From: Cyclobacteriaceae bacterium
Lineage (GTDB): Bacteria > Bacteroidota > Bacteroidia > Cytophagales > Cyclobacteriaceae
NCBI GenBank assembly: GCA_020832305.1
Contig: JAFIEV010000067.1
Location: forward strand, 186,001 to 250,000
DNA: 64,000 bases
Reading direction: 5' to 3'
In this document: in pieces, positions 33,156 through 41,633 of the stretch
Numbering within the stretch: the first letter of the stretch is position 1
Layout of the letters: each line of letters begins with the position of its first letter
The notes under the pieces: model-generated
Seen by the model: the letters and a program-made list of their open reading frames with translations, nothing else
Databases searched by the model: none
What the model was told of the DNA's origin: nothing
Program-made: the position numbers and the translations under genes

Positions 33156-35489
33156 TTATTTTCTATGTTTCTCTTGAACAGAATCCAACATTTTTTTGAA
33201 TTTGATTAAATATGTGTCATCGACCATTTTGTCATTAGTATTTTTTAAGACTGAAAGTAAATCACTTATGTCTTTCAACAATTCAGTGTTCTGTGGTATA
33301 AATTTATCATTGGGAAGCTTATCTATTATCAACCAAATTATATAAAAATCCTGCAAAGACCTTCTAAATGTTTTGCTTCCTTTGACATTTAAAAAATCAT
33401 TTAGTTGCTCTTTTGAATGATTGCCATCCAATAATCTTGAAAGGTTTATTATAAGGCTTCTTGTTTTTTCTATTGATTCAAGAAACAACTTTCTTTCAGT
33501 TTCGAGATTATCGAGATTTATTAGAAATTCTCCTAGCGCTGTTTTATTTTTTATTCTACAAGTAATTCTATCTTGTCTTGGAAATAAGCCGATAACATCG
33601 TCAATTGTATTTTTATTATTATTAAAACTTAAATAGGATAGTATTGTTATCAATTCCTCATTAAGCATTCTGTCAGGTTTTCCTTCTTCTCTTTCTCTAA
33701 TAAAAAACCAATCATTATCAGGTTCGTTACAAACGTCTTTTATACGTTTGATTACTTGGTGATTAACAATTGAATTCCACATTTCAAAGGAATTATTTTT
33801 TATAGGATATGGCTTATAATTTAACCTTATAAATAAATCAACTGGATCAAATTTATGAATAGTAGTTTCTTCGATAATCACTAAATCAAGCACAAAATCA
33901 AGAATTTTATCTTGTTGTTCAATTGTTAATGCACTAAAATTTTTTCCCTCTAATTCAGTTAATATTTTTAAACCTTTCAACTTGTAATTATTATTCCTTG
34001 AATAAGTTAATTTTCCATCTTCATTGTAGAATTGTTCACCAAGAAAGGCAATTATTGCAAGAAGCCTTTGTTGACCATCAACGACCTCTTTAATATTTTT
34101 AATTCTCTTGAAAATAAAAATAGGAGGAAGATTAATTCCCAATAAAATACTTTCAATAATGCCAGAAGCCTTAATAATTGAAATTTTCTCCTGTCTCTGG
34201 TACGAGGGTCGCAACAAATAACTTGTGGTTTTTAAATCTCTTCTAATTTCATCAACAGGAGTGGAAATTGGATTAGGTTTATGTAATCTTAAATTTGATA
34301 GTTCATCAATTGATTTTGCAGCATCAACTTCAGTTTGTTTCAGTTCTCCAATTTTATCTTTAAAACTTTCATCTTCAATATAAACACTAAAATCAACTTT
34401 TGTTAATTGTTCGAAAAAAAGTGCAGTATCTTTAAATCTAGCAATTACATTTTTAGAATAATGACTGCTATCATCTGAGTATTTAAGAATATTATATTTA
34501 TAATGATTAATAAACTTTTCCTTATTGAAATTAAATTTTACTTCCTCTTTGTCAAGAATTGATAAAGCCCAAAATATACATTCATATATTAATCTATTTG
34601 GGAGATTTACCTCATCTGCTATCTTTTTATAAATAAGCAATACATTGTTTACTATTTCAATAAACTTTTCAAACTCGGCATTAGCATTCTCAGTGTTGTT
34701 TTTTGTAAAATCATACAACAGGTCAATTATTTCTGTTCGACTAGAACTTGATGCATATGTTGAAATCGGAAAGCTATTCAAAATACGGAATCGTCTAATA
34801 AAATCAACATTTCGAGTAATTAAACCATCATTATTGACCCCTTTAATTACCTTATCTTTGGGGAAAAAGCATTGATTAAATAAATTCAAAAAATCAAAAT
34901 CCTCCTTTAATTTTTCTTTGAATAAATCAGAGAAATCATCATCATCATATTTCGCATTGTCAAGTTCTTCTCTCGAAAGAGGAGTAATACCTGTATTATA
35001 GCGTCGGAAAATCTCCTTTTTAATTCTATCAATTATATCTTCATTTAAATTTGGATGGTTTATTACCTCAAATTCAAAAATTCTAATGTTAGAATTTAAA
35101 AATATTTCTTGATTATAGGCAGATAACTTATTAAATGATTGCTTGTTTAAAATTTGTAGTTCCTTCAGCCCATTGATACTTAATGAAAATGAATTTTCTT
35201 TAAAACGCTTTAATGTTTCAAAACGTTGTCTTCCGTCTATGACTTCAATCTTTGCACCACTCTTAAATAAAATAAGTGGAGGTATTTCAGTACCAAGAAT
35301 AACACTCTCTATGAAAAATGTTTGTTTGATATTATCCCACACATAATTACGTTGGTAGTATGGACTATAGTCAATTCTTTTTAGGTTTCTCTCACTTAAT
35401 AGTGTCTTTACCGATATACTTCTTGCATTAATCTTTAGAAAATTCTGAAAGATTGCTTTAAATTGAACCGCTTTAGTGGTCTTATCCAT
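33156..35489 (-). CDS. Protein with two complete DUF262 modules
   Basis: 777 residues from the ATG at 35489. The DUF262 signature occurs twice: YQRNYVW at 45-51 with DGRQR at 85-89, and YQR at 430-432 with DGQQR at 471-475; each is preceded by SVILGTEIPPL- or SILLGINLPPI-type helix-strand text. DUF262 is the ParB/Srx-like nucleotide-hydrolysing domain of GmrS, BrxU and SspE defence nucleases. I see no DUF1524/HNH motif after either copy, so the nuclease half is absent or replaced. It starts 4 bp after the putAbiC gene stops, hence one operon. A role in phage defence is inferred. Confidence 0.85.
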   Translation of the reverse strand: MDKTTKAVQFKAIFQNFLKINARSISVKTLLSERNLKRIDYSPYYQRNYVWDNIKQTFFIESVILGTEIPPLILFKSGAKIEVIDGRQRFETLKRFKENSFSLSINGLKELQILNKQSFNKLSAYNQEIFLNSNIRIFEFEVINHPNLNEDIIDRIKKEIFRRYNTGITPLSREELDNAKYDDDDFSDLFKEKLKEDFDFLNLFNQCFFPKDKVIKGVNNDGLITRNVDFIRRFRILNSFPISTYASSSSRTEIIDLLYDFTKNNTENANAEFEKFIEIVNNVLLIYKKIADEVNLPNRLIYECIFWALSILDKEEVKFNFNKEKFINHYKYNILKYSDDSSHYSKNVIARFKDTALFFEQLTKVDFSVYIEDESFKDKIGELKQTEVDAAKSIDELSNLRLHKPNPISTPVDEIRRDLKTTSYLLRPSYQRQEKISIIKASGIIESILLGINLPPIFIFKRIKNIKEVVDGQQRLLAIIAFLGEQFYNEDGKLTYSRNNNYKLKGLKILTELEGKNFSALTIEQQDKILDFVLDLVIIEETTIHKFDPVDLFIRLNYKPYPIKNNSFEMWNSIVNHQVIKRIKDVCNEPDNDWFFIREREEGKPDRMLNEELITILSYLSFNNNKNTIDDVIGLFPRQDRITCRIKNKTALGEFLINLDNLETERKLFLESIEKTRSLIINLSRLLDGNHSKEQLNDFLNVKGSKTFRRSLQDFYIIWLIIDKLPNDKFIPQNTELLKDISDLLSVLKNTNDKMVDDTYLIKFKKMLDSVQEKHRK

Positions 35490-35493
35490 TTGT

Positions 35494-36726
35494 TTAATAT
35501 TTATCGTTGTTAAGTAATAATCGTGAGTTAGTCTCAATCCTAACACCGAAAACCTTTTTATTATCAATTTCTATTTTGAATTTAGTTAAAGCCACATTTT
35601 GAGGCTCCAGATATGTATTTAAAATTAATCTTTCATAAACAAAAAGCAACAAGAAGTCATTAAACTGATTTTCAGATAATCTTATGTTGTTATGTTCGAT
35701 ATTGCTTTCACAGTAAATCTTCAACTCAATGTTGTCGTAAAAGTAAATGCCAACAATACAATTAAAACCTAAAAATAATTCCTCAACTTTATCAGTTTCA
35801 AAATCTATTTCAAATGATTCATTTATATGCTTCGTCAGGAATTGATGTAGAAAGTCTGCAAAGAATAGAATATTGTTGTTATTTTGAATATTCAAATAAT
35901 ATTTAAACTCTGGTTTACTAAATAATGGAAGATGCTTCAAAATATTGTAATTAAGAATTAATGGTCTTGCTTTAAAACCATAGTCAGAATGAGAATTATA
36001 AAACAGAATTAATTGCTCAAAGTCTGTTAGTTGAGACCTTAATATTTTTGCATAGAATACCTTTGTTTTTTCGTCAAAACTATAATCCGAATCAATAATT
36101 TTTATTATACGATAAAAACATTTAAAATAATGTGAAAGGTGACCCCTATATTCATTGAATATTTCTGTGTATTTACTAATCATATTTACATGATGATTTT
36201 CAATAGAAATTTCATTAGAGTAGTTTTCAGCTAGTTTATTGTATATGCTTTTAAAAAAGTCCTTTTCCTTGTCTAGATTATTTAGATTTTCCTTAATATT
36301 TGAATAGACATTTAATAGGGAATAAAAATTTGACTCAAATTGTTGTATTTTCTGCGTTTTACTCTGCTCCTCATAAACTTTTCTGCTTGATTCAAGTTCT
36401 TTCCTCTGTAATTCAAATTCTTTAACTTGCTGTTTTAATGCATCAATTTGCAATTCTAAAGCAACTTGATTTGTTTTGATGTCCTTTCTTTGCTCAGTTA
36501 AAGCAATATAAAATAGCAATACTCCCGCAAGCGCCCAAATAGAACCAACAATACCACCGACAAAATCACCAAACTGTCCAAACTTTTCTGAATTAATTTT
36601 GTCTGATGTGTTAAAACTTAAATCAGACCACAAGAAGAATGCTATTGCTATTATAACAAGTACAATTCCAGTTACTATTAGAATTAGACTTGTATTCTCT
36701 TTTTTAAGTGCAGGTAATATTTTCAT
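35494..36726 (-). CDS. putAbiC-like membrane protein (putative phage abortive infection)
   Basis: 410 residues. Two membrane helices lie at about 15-35 (LILIVTGIVLVIIAIAFFLW) and 55-76, separated by FGQFGDFVGGIVGSIWA, then a coiled coil to about 130. QQFESNFYSLLNVYSNIK, YFKCFYRIIKIIDSD and FYAKILRSQLTDFEQLILFY follow in the order seen in the Pfam group called putative phage abortive infection protein (putAbiC). The pattern FGDF-x-G near the second helix and the FESNFY motif are the family marks. The DUF262 protein is encoded directly after it. Its mechanism is unknown; membrane location would suit a sensor or a lethal effector. Confidence 0.75.
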   Translation of the reverse strand: MKILPALKKENTSLILIVTGIVLVIIAIAFFLWSDLSFNTSDKINSEKFGQFGDFVGGIVGSIWALAGVLLFYIALTEQRKDIKTNQVALELQIDALKQQVKEFELQRKELESSRKVYEEQSKTQKIQQFESNFYSLLNVYSNIKENLNNLDKEKDFFKSIYNKLAENYSNEISIENHHVNMISKYTEIFNEYRGHLSHYFKCFYRIIKIIDSDYSFDEKTKVFYAKILRSQLTDFEQLILFYNSHSDYGFKARPLILNYNILKHLPLFSKPEFKYYLNIQNNNNILFFADFLHQFLTKHINESFEIDFETDKVEELFLGFNCIVGIYFYDNIELKIYCESNIEHNNIRLSENQFNDFLLLFVYERLILNTYLEPQNVALTKFKIEIDNKKVFGVRIETNSRLLLNNDKY

Positions 36727-36768
36727 TTATCTATCTTTAATTCAATGTAATACAGTCATTTTAGCATG

Positions 36769-36912
36769 AACGCTAACGTTCCTGGTATAGCCACAGTAGC
36801 GGATTTGCGGGCCGCTAAACTGTCCACAGCTGCAAAAGCCTACGCGTAGCAGAGAACGTAAAACTACCACCAAGCCCCGCCATTGTTGGCTATACCATGT
36901 TGTGCAACGTTT
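36769..36912. repeat. Imperfect cassette-type (attC-like) hairpin 3' of the PIN gene
   Basis: TGGTATAGCCA (36783-36793) and TGGCTATACCA (36887-36897) are perfect inverted 11-mers. Outside them AACGCTAACGTT (36769-36780) faces GTTGTGCAACGTT (36900-36912), with weaker inner pairing around GGCCGC. It fills the gap between the PIN gene stop and the putAbiC start. Confidence 0.5.
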
Positions 36913-37665
36913 TCATTCACGATATAGATATTTATCCATTTTTGCTTCTTTAATCAAATCCAGCCAAAATTTTTCATTTGTCCAAATCTTTCTCCTTGGA
37001 TTTACATAAACCAATAAAAATAAATCATATACATCATTTTCCCGGAAAATATGTGCTCCAGTTTCTATTCTATTGAAAAACACTTTAAGCGTCTTTTCAA
37101 ATAACTCAAGTTCTCTCCAATCAAAATTCTCAGACAACCCTTCACTGTTAGTTTGATGGGCTACAATCTTGTTAATAAAATCTCTGTTAATTGCAGTTGT
37201 ATCTTCCTTTCGGTGCTTTACCTTATCTTTTATGTTTGGTTTTATAATTTTAGCTCTATCATTAAAAAAGCTTGCAATTTCCTTTAGTTTTTCCCGTCTT
37301 TTCTCCAATAAGGCTTTGTATTCTTGTTCTTTTGCTTTATCAATAGAATGCCCTTGGGCTATTAATTCAGTAAACTGTATTATTTGAGAATGATTTGAAA
37401 ACACATCGTAAAAATAGTCATGCAATCCGATTTCCTTTAGATATATTGCTGGTGGTTCAAAAATCGCATGATGCTTTGAGTAAGTAAACATCTTTTGAAT
37501 AGCTTTCCTAACAAGGTCTGGGCATTGTAATAAATTATGTGTTTTTGAAAGTTCATCTATACAATTAAATGTCGCAACATATTTGTATTTAGGATTAAGT
37601 CTATTCTCAGGAATAGTTCCGTCAGCTATTCCGTACCATATGTTAGTATCACAAATTATTTCCAT
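36913..37665 (-). CDS. PIN-like domain nuclease
   Basis: 250 residues from the ATG at 37665. The chain opens with EIICDTNIWYGIADG (Asp6), has a second acidic residue in CIDELSKT (Glu38) and ends in NDVYDLFLLVYVNPRRKIWT (Asp211, Asp214), the acidic set of a PIN ribonuclease active site, with WTNEKFW matching the usual T-N-D-x-x-F near the end. It is longer than VapC toxins owing to a helical insert at about 95-160. No antitoxin-like gene is adjacent, so a free toxin or a defence effector is possible. It is followed by the hairpin at 36769 and preceded by the long repeat C. Confidence 0.7.
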   Translation of the reverse strand: MEIICDTNIWYGIADGTIPENRLNPKYKYVATFNCIDELSKTHNLLQCPDLVRKAIQKMFTYSKHHAIFEPPAIYLKEIGLHDYFYDVFSNHSQIIQFTELIAQGHSIDKAKEQEYKALLEKRREKLKEIASFFNDRAKIIKPNIKDKVKHRKEDTTAINRDFINKIVAHQTNSEGLSENFDWRELELFEKTLKVFFNRIETGAHIFRENDVYDLFLLVYVNPRRKIWTNEKFWLDLIKEAKMDKYLYRE

Positions 37666-37748
37666 TTCAGGCGGTTTTAAATGTTGCACAACAATTTATA
37701 TAAACAAGTTAAAATTATCTATATGTCATAATTACGTTGTATATGTTC

Positions 37749-38205
37749 ATATTTGTTGATTGCTAATGCTTTATTACAAATTATCAAACTGTCTAACTAA
37801 GCTTCCTACATTCCTTAAGTTTACTTGGGTGTAAATGTCTGTATTCGTAAAACTGCTATATCCAAAAATCTCTTAAAAAAGTGTATCCGCATCCGGCAAA
37901 TGAGTCGCGTAAAGCGTCGAAAAAATACCAACTTACCGCCTTCCTGAATTTGCATGCCTCTAACAATCAATTCATGCCTTTTTATAACTTTGATATATAG
38001 TCACATAAAAATAATTTAGGTTGTTGACAATAATTAGCTCTTTAAAGCTCCGCCACGTCAGTCCCATTCTTCAATGAATAGAAAGACGATTTGTGACTAA
38101 ATATAATGGTTGCGAAATTATGAACAAATAAAAATCAAATATTATTGTAACTACAGTTTCGACATCCTACAACACTATGTCAATGGATCAATACTTTAAA
38201 AAAAC
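37749..38205 (+). repeat. Island repeat, long copy C
   Basis: Direct copy of 31226-31690, similar along its whole length with scattered substitutions and small indels. Together they flank 6 kb holding the SHOCT, DUF262, putAbiC and PIN genes. No gene is inside the repeat. It ends 54 bp before the HTH gene. Confidence 0.88.
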
Positions 38206-38258
38206 TGTATCTTATGTATTTCATTTAAATGCACCATATAGAACCTTAATGAAAAAAT

Positions 38259-38570
38259 TCACCTGCCAAATACCCGGTTGCAAACTTTTCTCCAGCTGGC
38301 GCCTCCATTTATATTCGCCATTTCAGCGCTTTCCAGTACCTGAATTTTCAAACTAATCTTAAGGTCTTTTTTTTCGTAGTAATAAAAGCTGTTGATTTTT
38401 CTGGAGAATCCCACCTCAAGTCCAAAATCCTTCAACAAATCAAAGTAGGTATACAACTGCCTTCTACTCACACCCAGGCGGTCTGCCAGTTCTTCTGGCG
38501 TACCGGTTCTCTCCTCACGTATCAGCTTATTCAACATTTGCAATCTTTCAATCTGACGGATGAAGTTCAT
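38259..38570 (-). CDS. Small HTH protein with a double-glycine leader-like C-terminus
   Basis: 103 residues from the ATG at 38570; a GTG ten codons earlier is possible. Residues 5-65 form a winged helix-turn-helix (IERLQMLNKLIREERTGTPE, ELADRLGVSRRQLYTYFDLL). The tail is odd: VLESAEMANINGG at 78-90 has the L-x-x-x-E-M-x-x-I-x-G-G form of bacteriocin and RiPP leaders, and 13 basic residues with one Cys follow (ASWRKVCNRVFGR). The small membrane protein gene is 30 bp upstream on the same strand, so they are likely an operon. DNA binding is a sound guess; the peptide idea is inference. Confidence 0.75.
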   Translation of the reverse strand: MNFIRQIERLQMLNKLIREERTGTPEELADRLGVSRRQLYTYFDLLKDFGLEVGFSRKINSFYYYEKKDLKISLKIQVLESAEMANINGGASWRKVCNRVFGR

Positions 38571-38600
38571 AAAGCATCGATTTTTATCGTTCAGAAACAC

Positions 38601-38942
38601 CTACCAAACCAAACAGATCAACCCTTTAAAAAAGCTGAATACAAAAGCGATTATGGAAATAAGCCACTCCAGCAGATACTGTATTGCATCTTTTTCGGAA
38701 ACAAAAACAAACCTGAGCCACTCCATACAATGCGCTATGATTTCTTCAAGCTGTTTAAACAAATACTCAGGCAATGAAAGATCTCCGCCGCTGACATAGC
38801 GTAAAAACAAGCCTTCTGAAATATTGAAACAAAAAGATAAAACCAGGATAAAGGTTATTGTTTTTTTAAGGGCAATTAAGATATTGTCACTGGTTTCGAC
38901 AAAGTGTGCACTTGACAATTCTGAGAGTAATTGATTCTTCAT
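38601..38942 (-). CDS. Small membrane protein, unknown function
   Basis: 113 residues with probably two or three hydrophobic segments (ITFILVLSFCFNISEGLFL; LLEWLISIIAFVFSFFKGLI), a polar N-terminus and a middle helix (YLFKQLEEIIAHCMEWLRFV). No family is recognised. It lies directly upstream of the HTH/GG-tail gene. If that tail is secreted, this could be an immunity or export helper, but nothing shows this directly. Confidence 0.5.
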   Translation of the reverse strand: MKNQLLSELSSAHFVETSDNILIALKKTITFILVLSFCFNISEGLFLRYVSGGDLSLPEYLFKQLEEIIAHCMEWLRFVFVSEKDAIQYLLEWLISIIAFVFSFFKGLICLVW

Positions 38943-39270
38943 AACATTCGGTTTAAAGACTTTTATTAAAATATATTAACAACATTTAATAAGATTCTAT
39001 AAAGAATATGATGATAAAGGTAATAATCAGACAGTGATGCACGTATTACATCAGGCTGATAATAATATAAATCAATTAATCTTTCGTGGTGCGGGGTAAA
39101 TGAAAAGCCTGATTCAAAAGTAATATTTTGAAATTAATATGCAAATTATATCCGTATGTTTTCGGATAATTTTGTAAAATTAAAAAATTCTAATATCAAA
39201 AATTACCTTTTGAGGCAATTGCGCAAGATTCCGGCTTATGAAATTCACCGGCAATTCAATGTAAAAAATG
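38943..39270. other. Gene-free stretch at the right edge of the island
   Basis: AT-rich; it holds an inverted repeat AAATTATATCCG / CGGATAATTTT near 39143-39173 that may be regulatory or a weak terminator for the cytochrome gene. No gene is seen. Confidence 0.45.
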
Positions 39271-39792
39271 TTAATCCTTTGTAAAATCCTGATTGCCGGG
39301 AAAAGGCACTTCAGGAATTGTGATTTTTATAAAAGGCTTGCCGGTAACCTGATGACAGGCATTGCAGGATTGCACCAGGTTTTTATAGGCAGATTCAAAC
39401 ACCACCACATCTTTTTTCTCAATGGCTTCTTCTACCTGCTCCAAAAATGGAAGCGTCATGGTATGTACCAGGGTACTTATATCATGGCCATCTTCTTCAA
39501 CCTGCGCTTCCTCGATTTCCTCTATGGTTTCTTCCACTTCGTGGGCATAAAAAGCGGCGAGCTCCCAGTTTTGATTTTTACCGGCAAACCATAATTTTCC
39601 GCTATGCCATTGCATGTAAAACATCGCTTTCGCCAATTCGTATTCTTCATTCGCTTCCTGATCGGCCCCCGAAAGCTTCTCAAGCAGCGCTGCATTTTCT
39701 GTTCTTAAATCGTGGCTGGTTTTTACCGCATATACCGAAAAGCCCAGTGCCACAATGGCAAGAGTAATAAAAAGTAAGCCGTTGTTTTTCAT
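39271..39792 (-). CDS. Exported c-type cytochrome-like protein
   Basis: 173 residues from the ATG at 39792, where a signal anchor begins (MKNNGLLFITLAIVALGFSV); an upstream open extension is not needed. After a coiled-coil stretch, acidic helices follow (YAHEVEETIEEIEEAQVEED), and near the end the single heme motif SCNACHQVTG (CxxCH at 143-147). The four-helix layout with the heme at the last helix resembles cytochrome c' type proteins. It is probably periplasmic and anchored; an electron partner is not evident nearby. Confidence 0.85.
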   Translation of the reverse strand: MKNNGLLFITLAIVALGFSVYAVKTSHDLRTENAALLEKLSGADQEANEEYELAKAMFYMQWHSGKLWFAGKNQNWELAAFYAHEVEETIEEIEEAQVEEDGHDISTLVHTMTLPFLEQVEEAIEKKDVVVFESAYKNLVQSCNACHQVTGKPFIKITIPEVPFPGNQDFTKD

Positions 39793-39901
39793 TTTATTAA
39801 TATTTGAATTTAAGCTGCCGGATGGGAACTCACACACTTATAAACTAAGTGGTTATCGTTGTCGTCTTGCCCGGCATTATAACTTTACATCTGATAATAA
39901 A

Positions 39902-41446
39902 TCATTTAGGAACCCTTCCCCATGGGCGTTTTTTCATTACCTGATAAAGGTCGAGCCTTCTGTCTTTAAGGTTTCTTACGCTACCGTGGTTATGCAGTTC
40001 TTTGAGTAAGTCGAGGTCTACGTCGGCAATCAGCGTCATTTCGGCATTGGGTGTTGCTTCTGCTTTTATGGCATTATTGGGAAATGCAAAGTCAGAAGGT
40101 GTAAAAACAGCTGATTGGGCAAACTGTATATCCATATTATTTACCCTTGGCAGGTTACCTACACAGCCTGCAATCGCGACATAACATTCGTTCTCTACCG
40201 CCCTGGATTGTGCACACAGCCTCACGCGCATATAGCCATTTTGTGTATCGGTGAGAAAAGGCACAAAAAGGATGTTCATACCCTGGTCGGCCAATATCCT
40301 GGATACTTCAGGGAATTCGACATCATAACAGATTAGGATACCTATTTTACCACAGTCGGTATCAAAAACCCTTATTTCATTTCCTCCCAGCATACCCCAT
40401 GCGCTGTATTCGCTGGGCGTGATATGCAATTTGGTATAGGAATCCCAGGTGCCATCTCTGCGGCACAGGTACCCTGTATTGTAGAGCTTGCCATTTTGTA
40501 CGGCAGGCATACTACCTGTAATGATGTTCACATTGTAGGCGATGGCAAATTCTATAAACTTTTCCCGCAGCCCATCAGTATAATCGGCGAGTTTTCTTAT
40601 AGCCTCGGCCTCGCCCAAATGGTTGTATTGCTCCATAAGCGGGGCATTGAAAAACTCAGGAAACAGAATGAAGTCTGACTGATAGCCACTTACCGCATCC
40701 ACAAAAAATTCAATTTGCTCGTACAATTCGCTCAGTTGAGAAAATAATCGCATTTGCCATTGAACCAGGCCAACCCTGATTACGGTTTTTTGCTGTTGAA
40801 GAAATTTTTCTTCTTTCTCGTAATAAATGTTATTCCACTCGAGCAGGGTGGCGTATTCCTCTGAGTTTTTATCATCCTCAAGATAGCCTTTGAGTATTCG
40901 CCGTACCGTAAAACCATTTGATAGTTGAAAGGTAAGCACCGGATCGTAGATTTCATGGCGGGCCACCCGGTCGATGTATTCCCTGGGGGTAATTTCGCTT
41001 GAGAATTTATTGTAATTAGGAATGCGGCCACCGGCCATGATCATTCTCAGGTTCAGGCTTTCGCAAAGTTCCTTTCTGGCTTCGTACAACCTTCGGCCTA
41101 AGCGCATGCCCCGGTAATCGGGATGTACAAATATCTCTATGCCGTATAAAACATCACCATCGGGATCATGCGTGTTAAAAGTATAGTTACCTGTAATTTG
41201 TTCATACGTGTGTTCATCACCAAATTTGTCAAATCGCACCATTATGGATAATGCACTGGCAACCACTTTTCCATTTACCAGTACGCATAATTGACCTTCA
41301 GGAAATATCTCAAGCAATTTTCGAATCTGACTTTCTTCCCATTCTGAATCTTCTATATCAGGATAGGCTTCAATCATAGACTCTCTTAAATCGCGGTAAT
41401 GATCAATGGTCAGGTTTTTAAGTTCAATTATAAAGTTGGGCTTCAT
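39902..41446 (-). CDS. GNAT acetyltransferase fused to a nitrilase-superfamily amidohydrolase
   Basis: 514 residues. Residues 8-190 are a GNAT domain (IFVHPDYRGMRLGRRLYEAR is the acetyl-CoA loop). Residues 223-510 are a carbon-nitrogen hydrolase with the full triad: Glu264 in LFPEFFNAP, Lys339 in YTKLHITPSE and Cys373 in ILICYDVEFPE. The same fusion is known from other Bacteroidota and Proteobacteria, annotated as a bifunctional GNAT/carbon-nitrogen hydrolase; its substrate has not been fixed. It is cytoplasmic. It is a single gene, convergent with nothing, 109 bp from the cytochrome gene. Confidence 0.93.
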   Translation of the reverse strand: MKPNFIIELKNLTIDHYRDLRESMIEAYPDIEDSEWEESQIRKLLEIFPEGQLCVLVNGKVVASALSIMVRFDKFGDEHTYEQITGNYTFNTHDPDGDVLYGIEIFVHPDYRGMRLGRRLYEARKELCESLNLRMIMAGGRIPNYNKFSSEITPREYIDRVARHEIYDPVLTFQLSNGFTVRRILKGYLEDDKNSEEYATLLEWNNIYYEKEEKFLQQQKTVIRVGLVQWQMRLFSQLSELYEQIEFFVDAVSGYQSDFILFPEFFNAPLMEQYNHLGEAEAIRKLADYTDGLREKFIEFAIAYNVNIITGSMPAVQNGKLYNTGYLCRRDGTWDSYTKLHITPSEYSAWGMLGGNEIRVFDTDCGKIGILICYDVEFPEVSRILADQGMNILFVPFLTDTQNGYMRVRLCAQSRAVENECYVAIAGCVGNLPRVNNMDIQFAQSAVFTPSDFAFPNNAIKAEATPNAEMTLIADVDLDLLKELHNHGSVRNLKDRRLDLYQVMKKRPWGRVPK

Positions 41447-41633
41447 CTATGCTTAAGGGTATTTCTAAAAATTGATTATATAAATGACAAATGGTCGTTT
41501 TGTATGGCAATATTACAAAAAATTGCACTGTATACTATAATAACACCATAGATACATAATCGTTTCGAAAAAGATGTATTTGTCTCTTTTTAGCAGAATT
41601 GCCTATGACAGGGAAATACTGCAGGTTGGCTGA

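Noticed and set aside
36913-37665. PIN gene as a VapC toxin of a toxin-antitoxin pair
   Set aside because: No small antitoxin-like gene adjoins; the upstream side is a non-coding repeat and the downstream side a hairpin.
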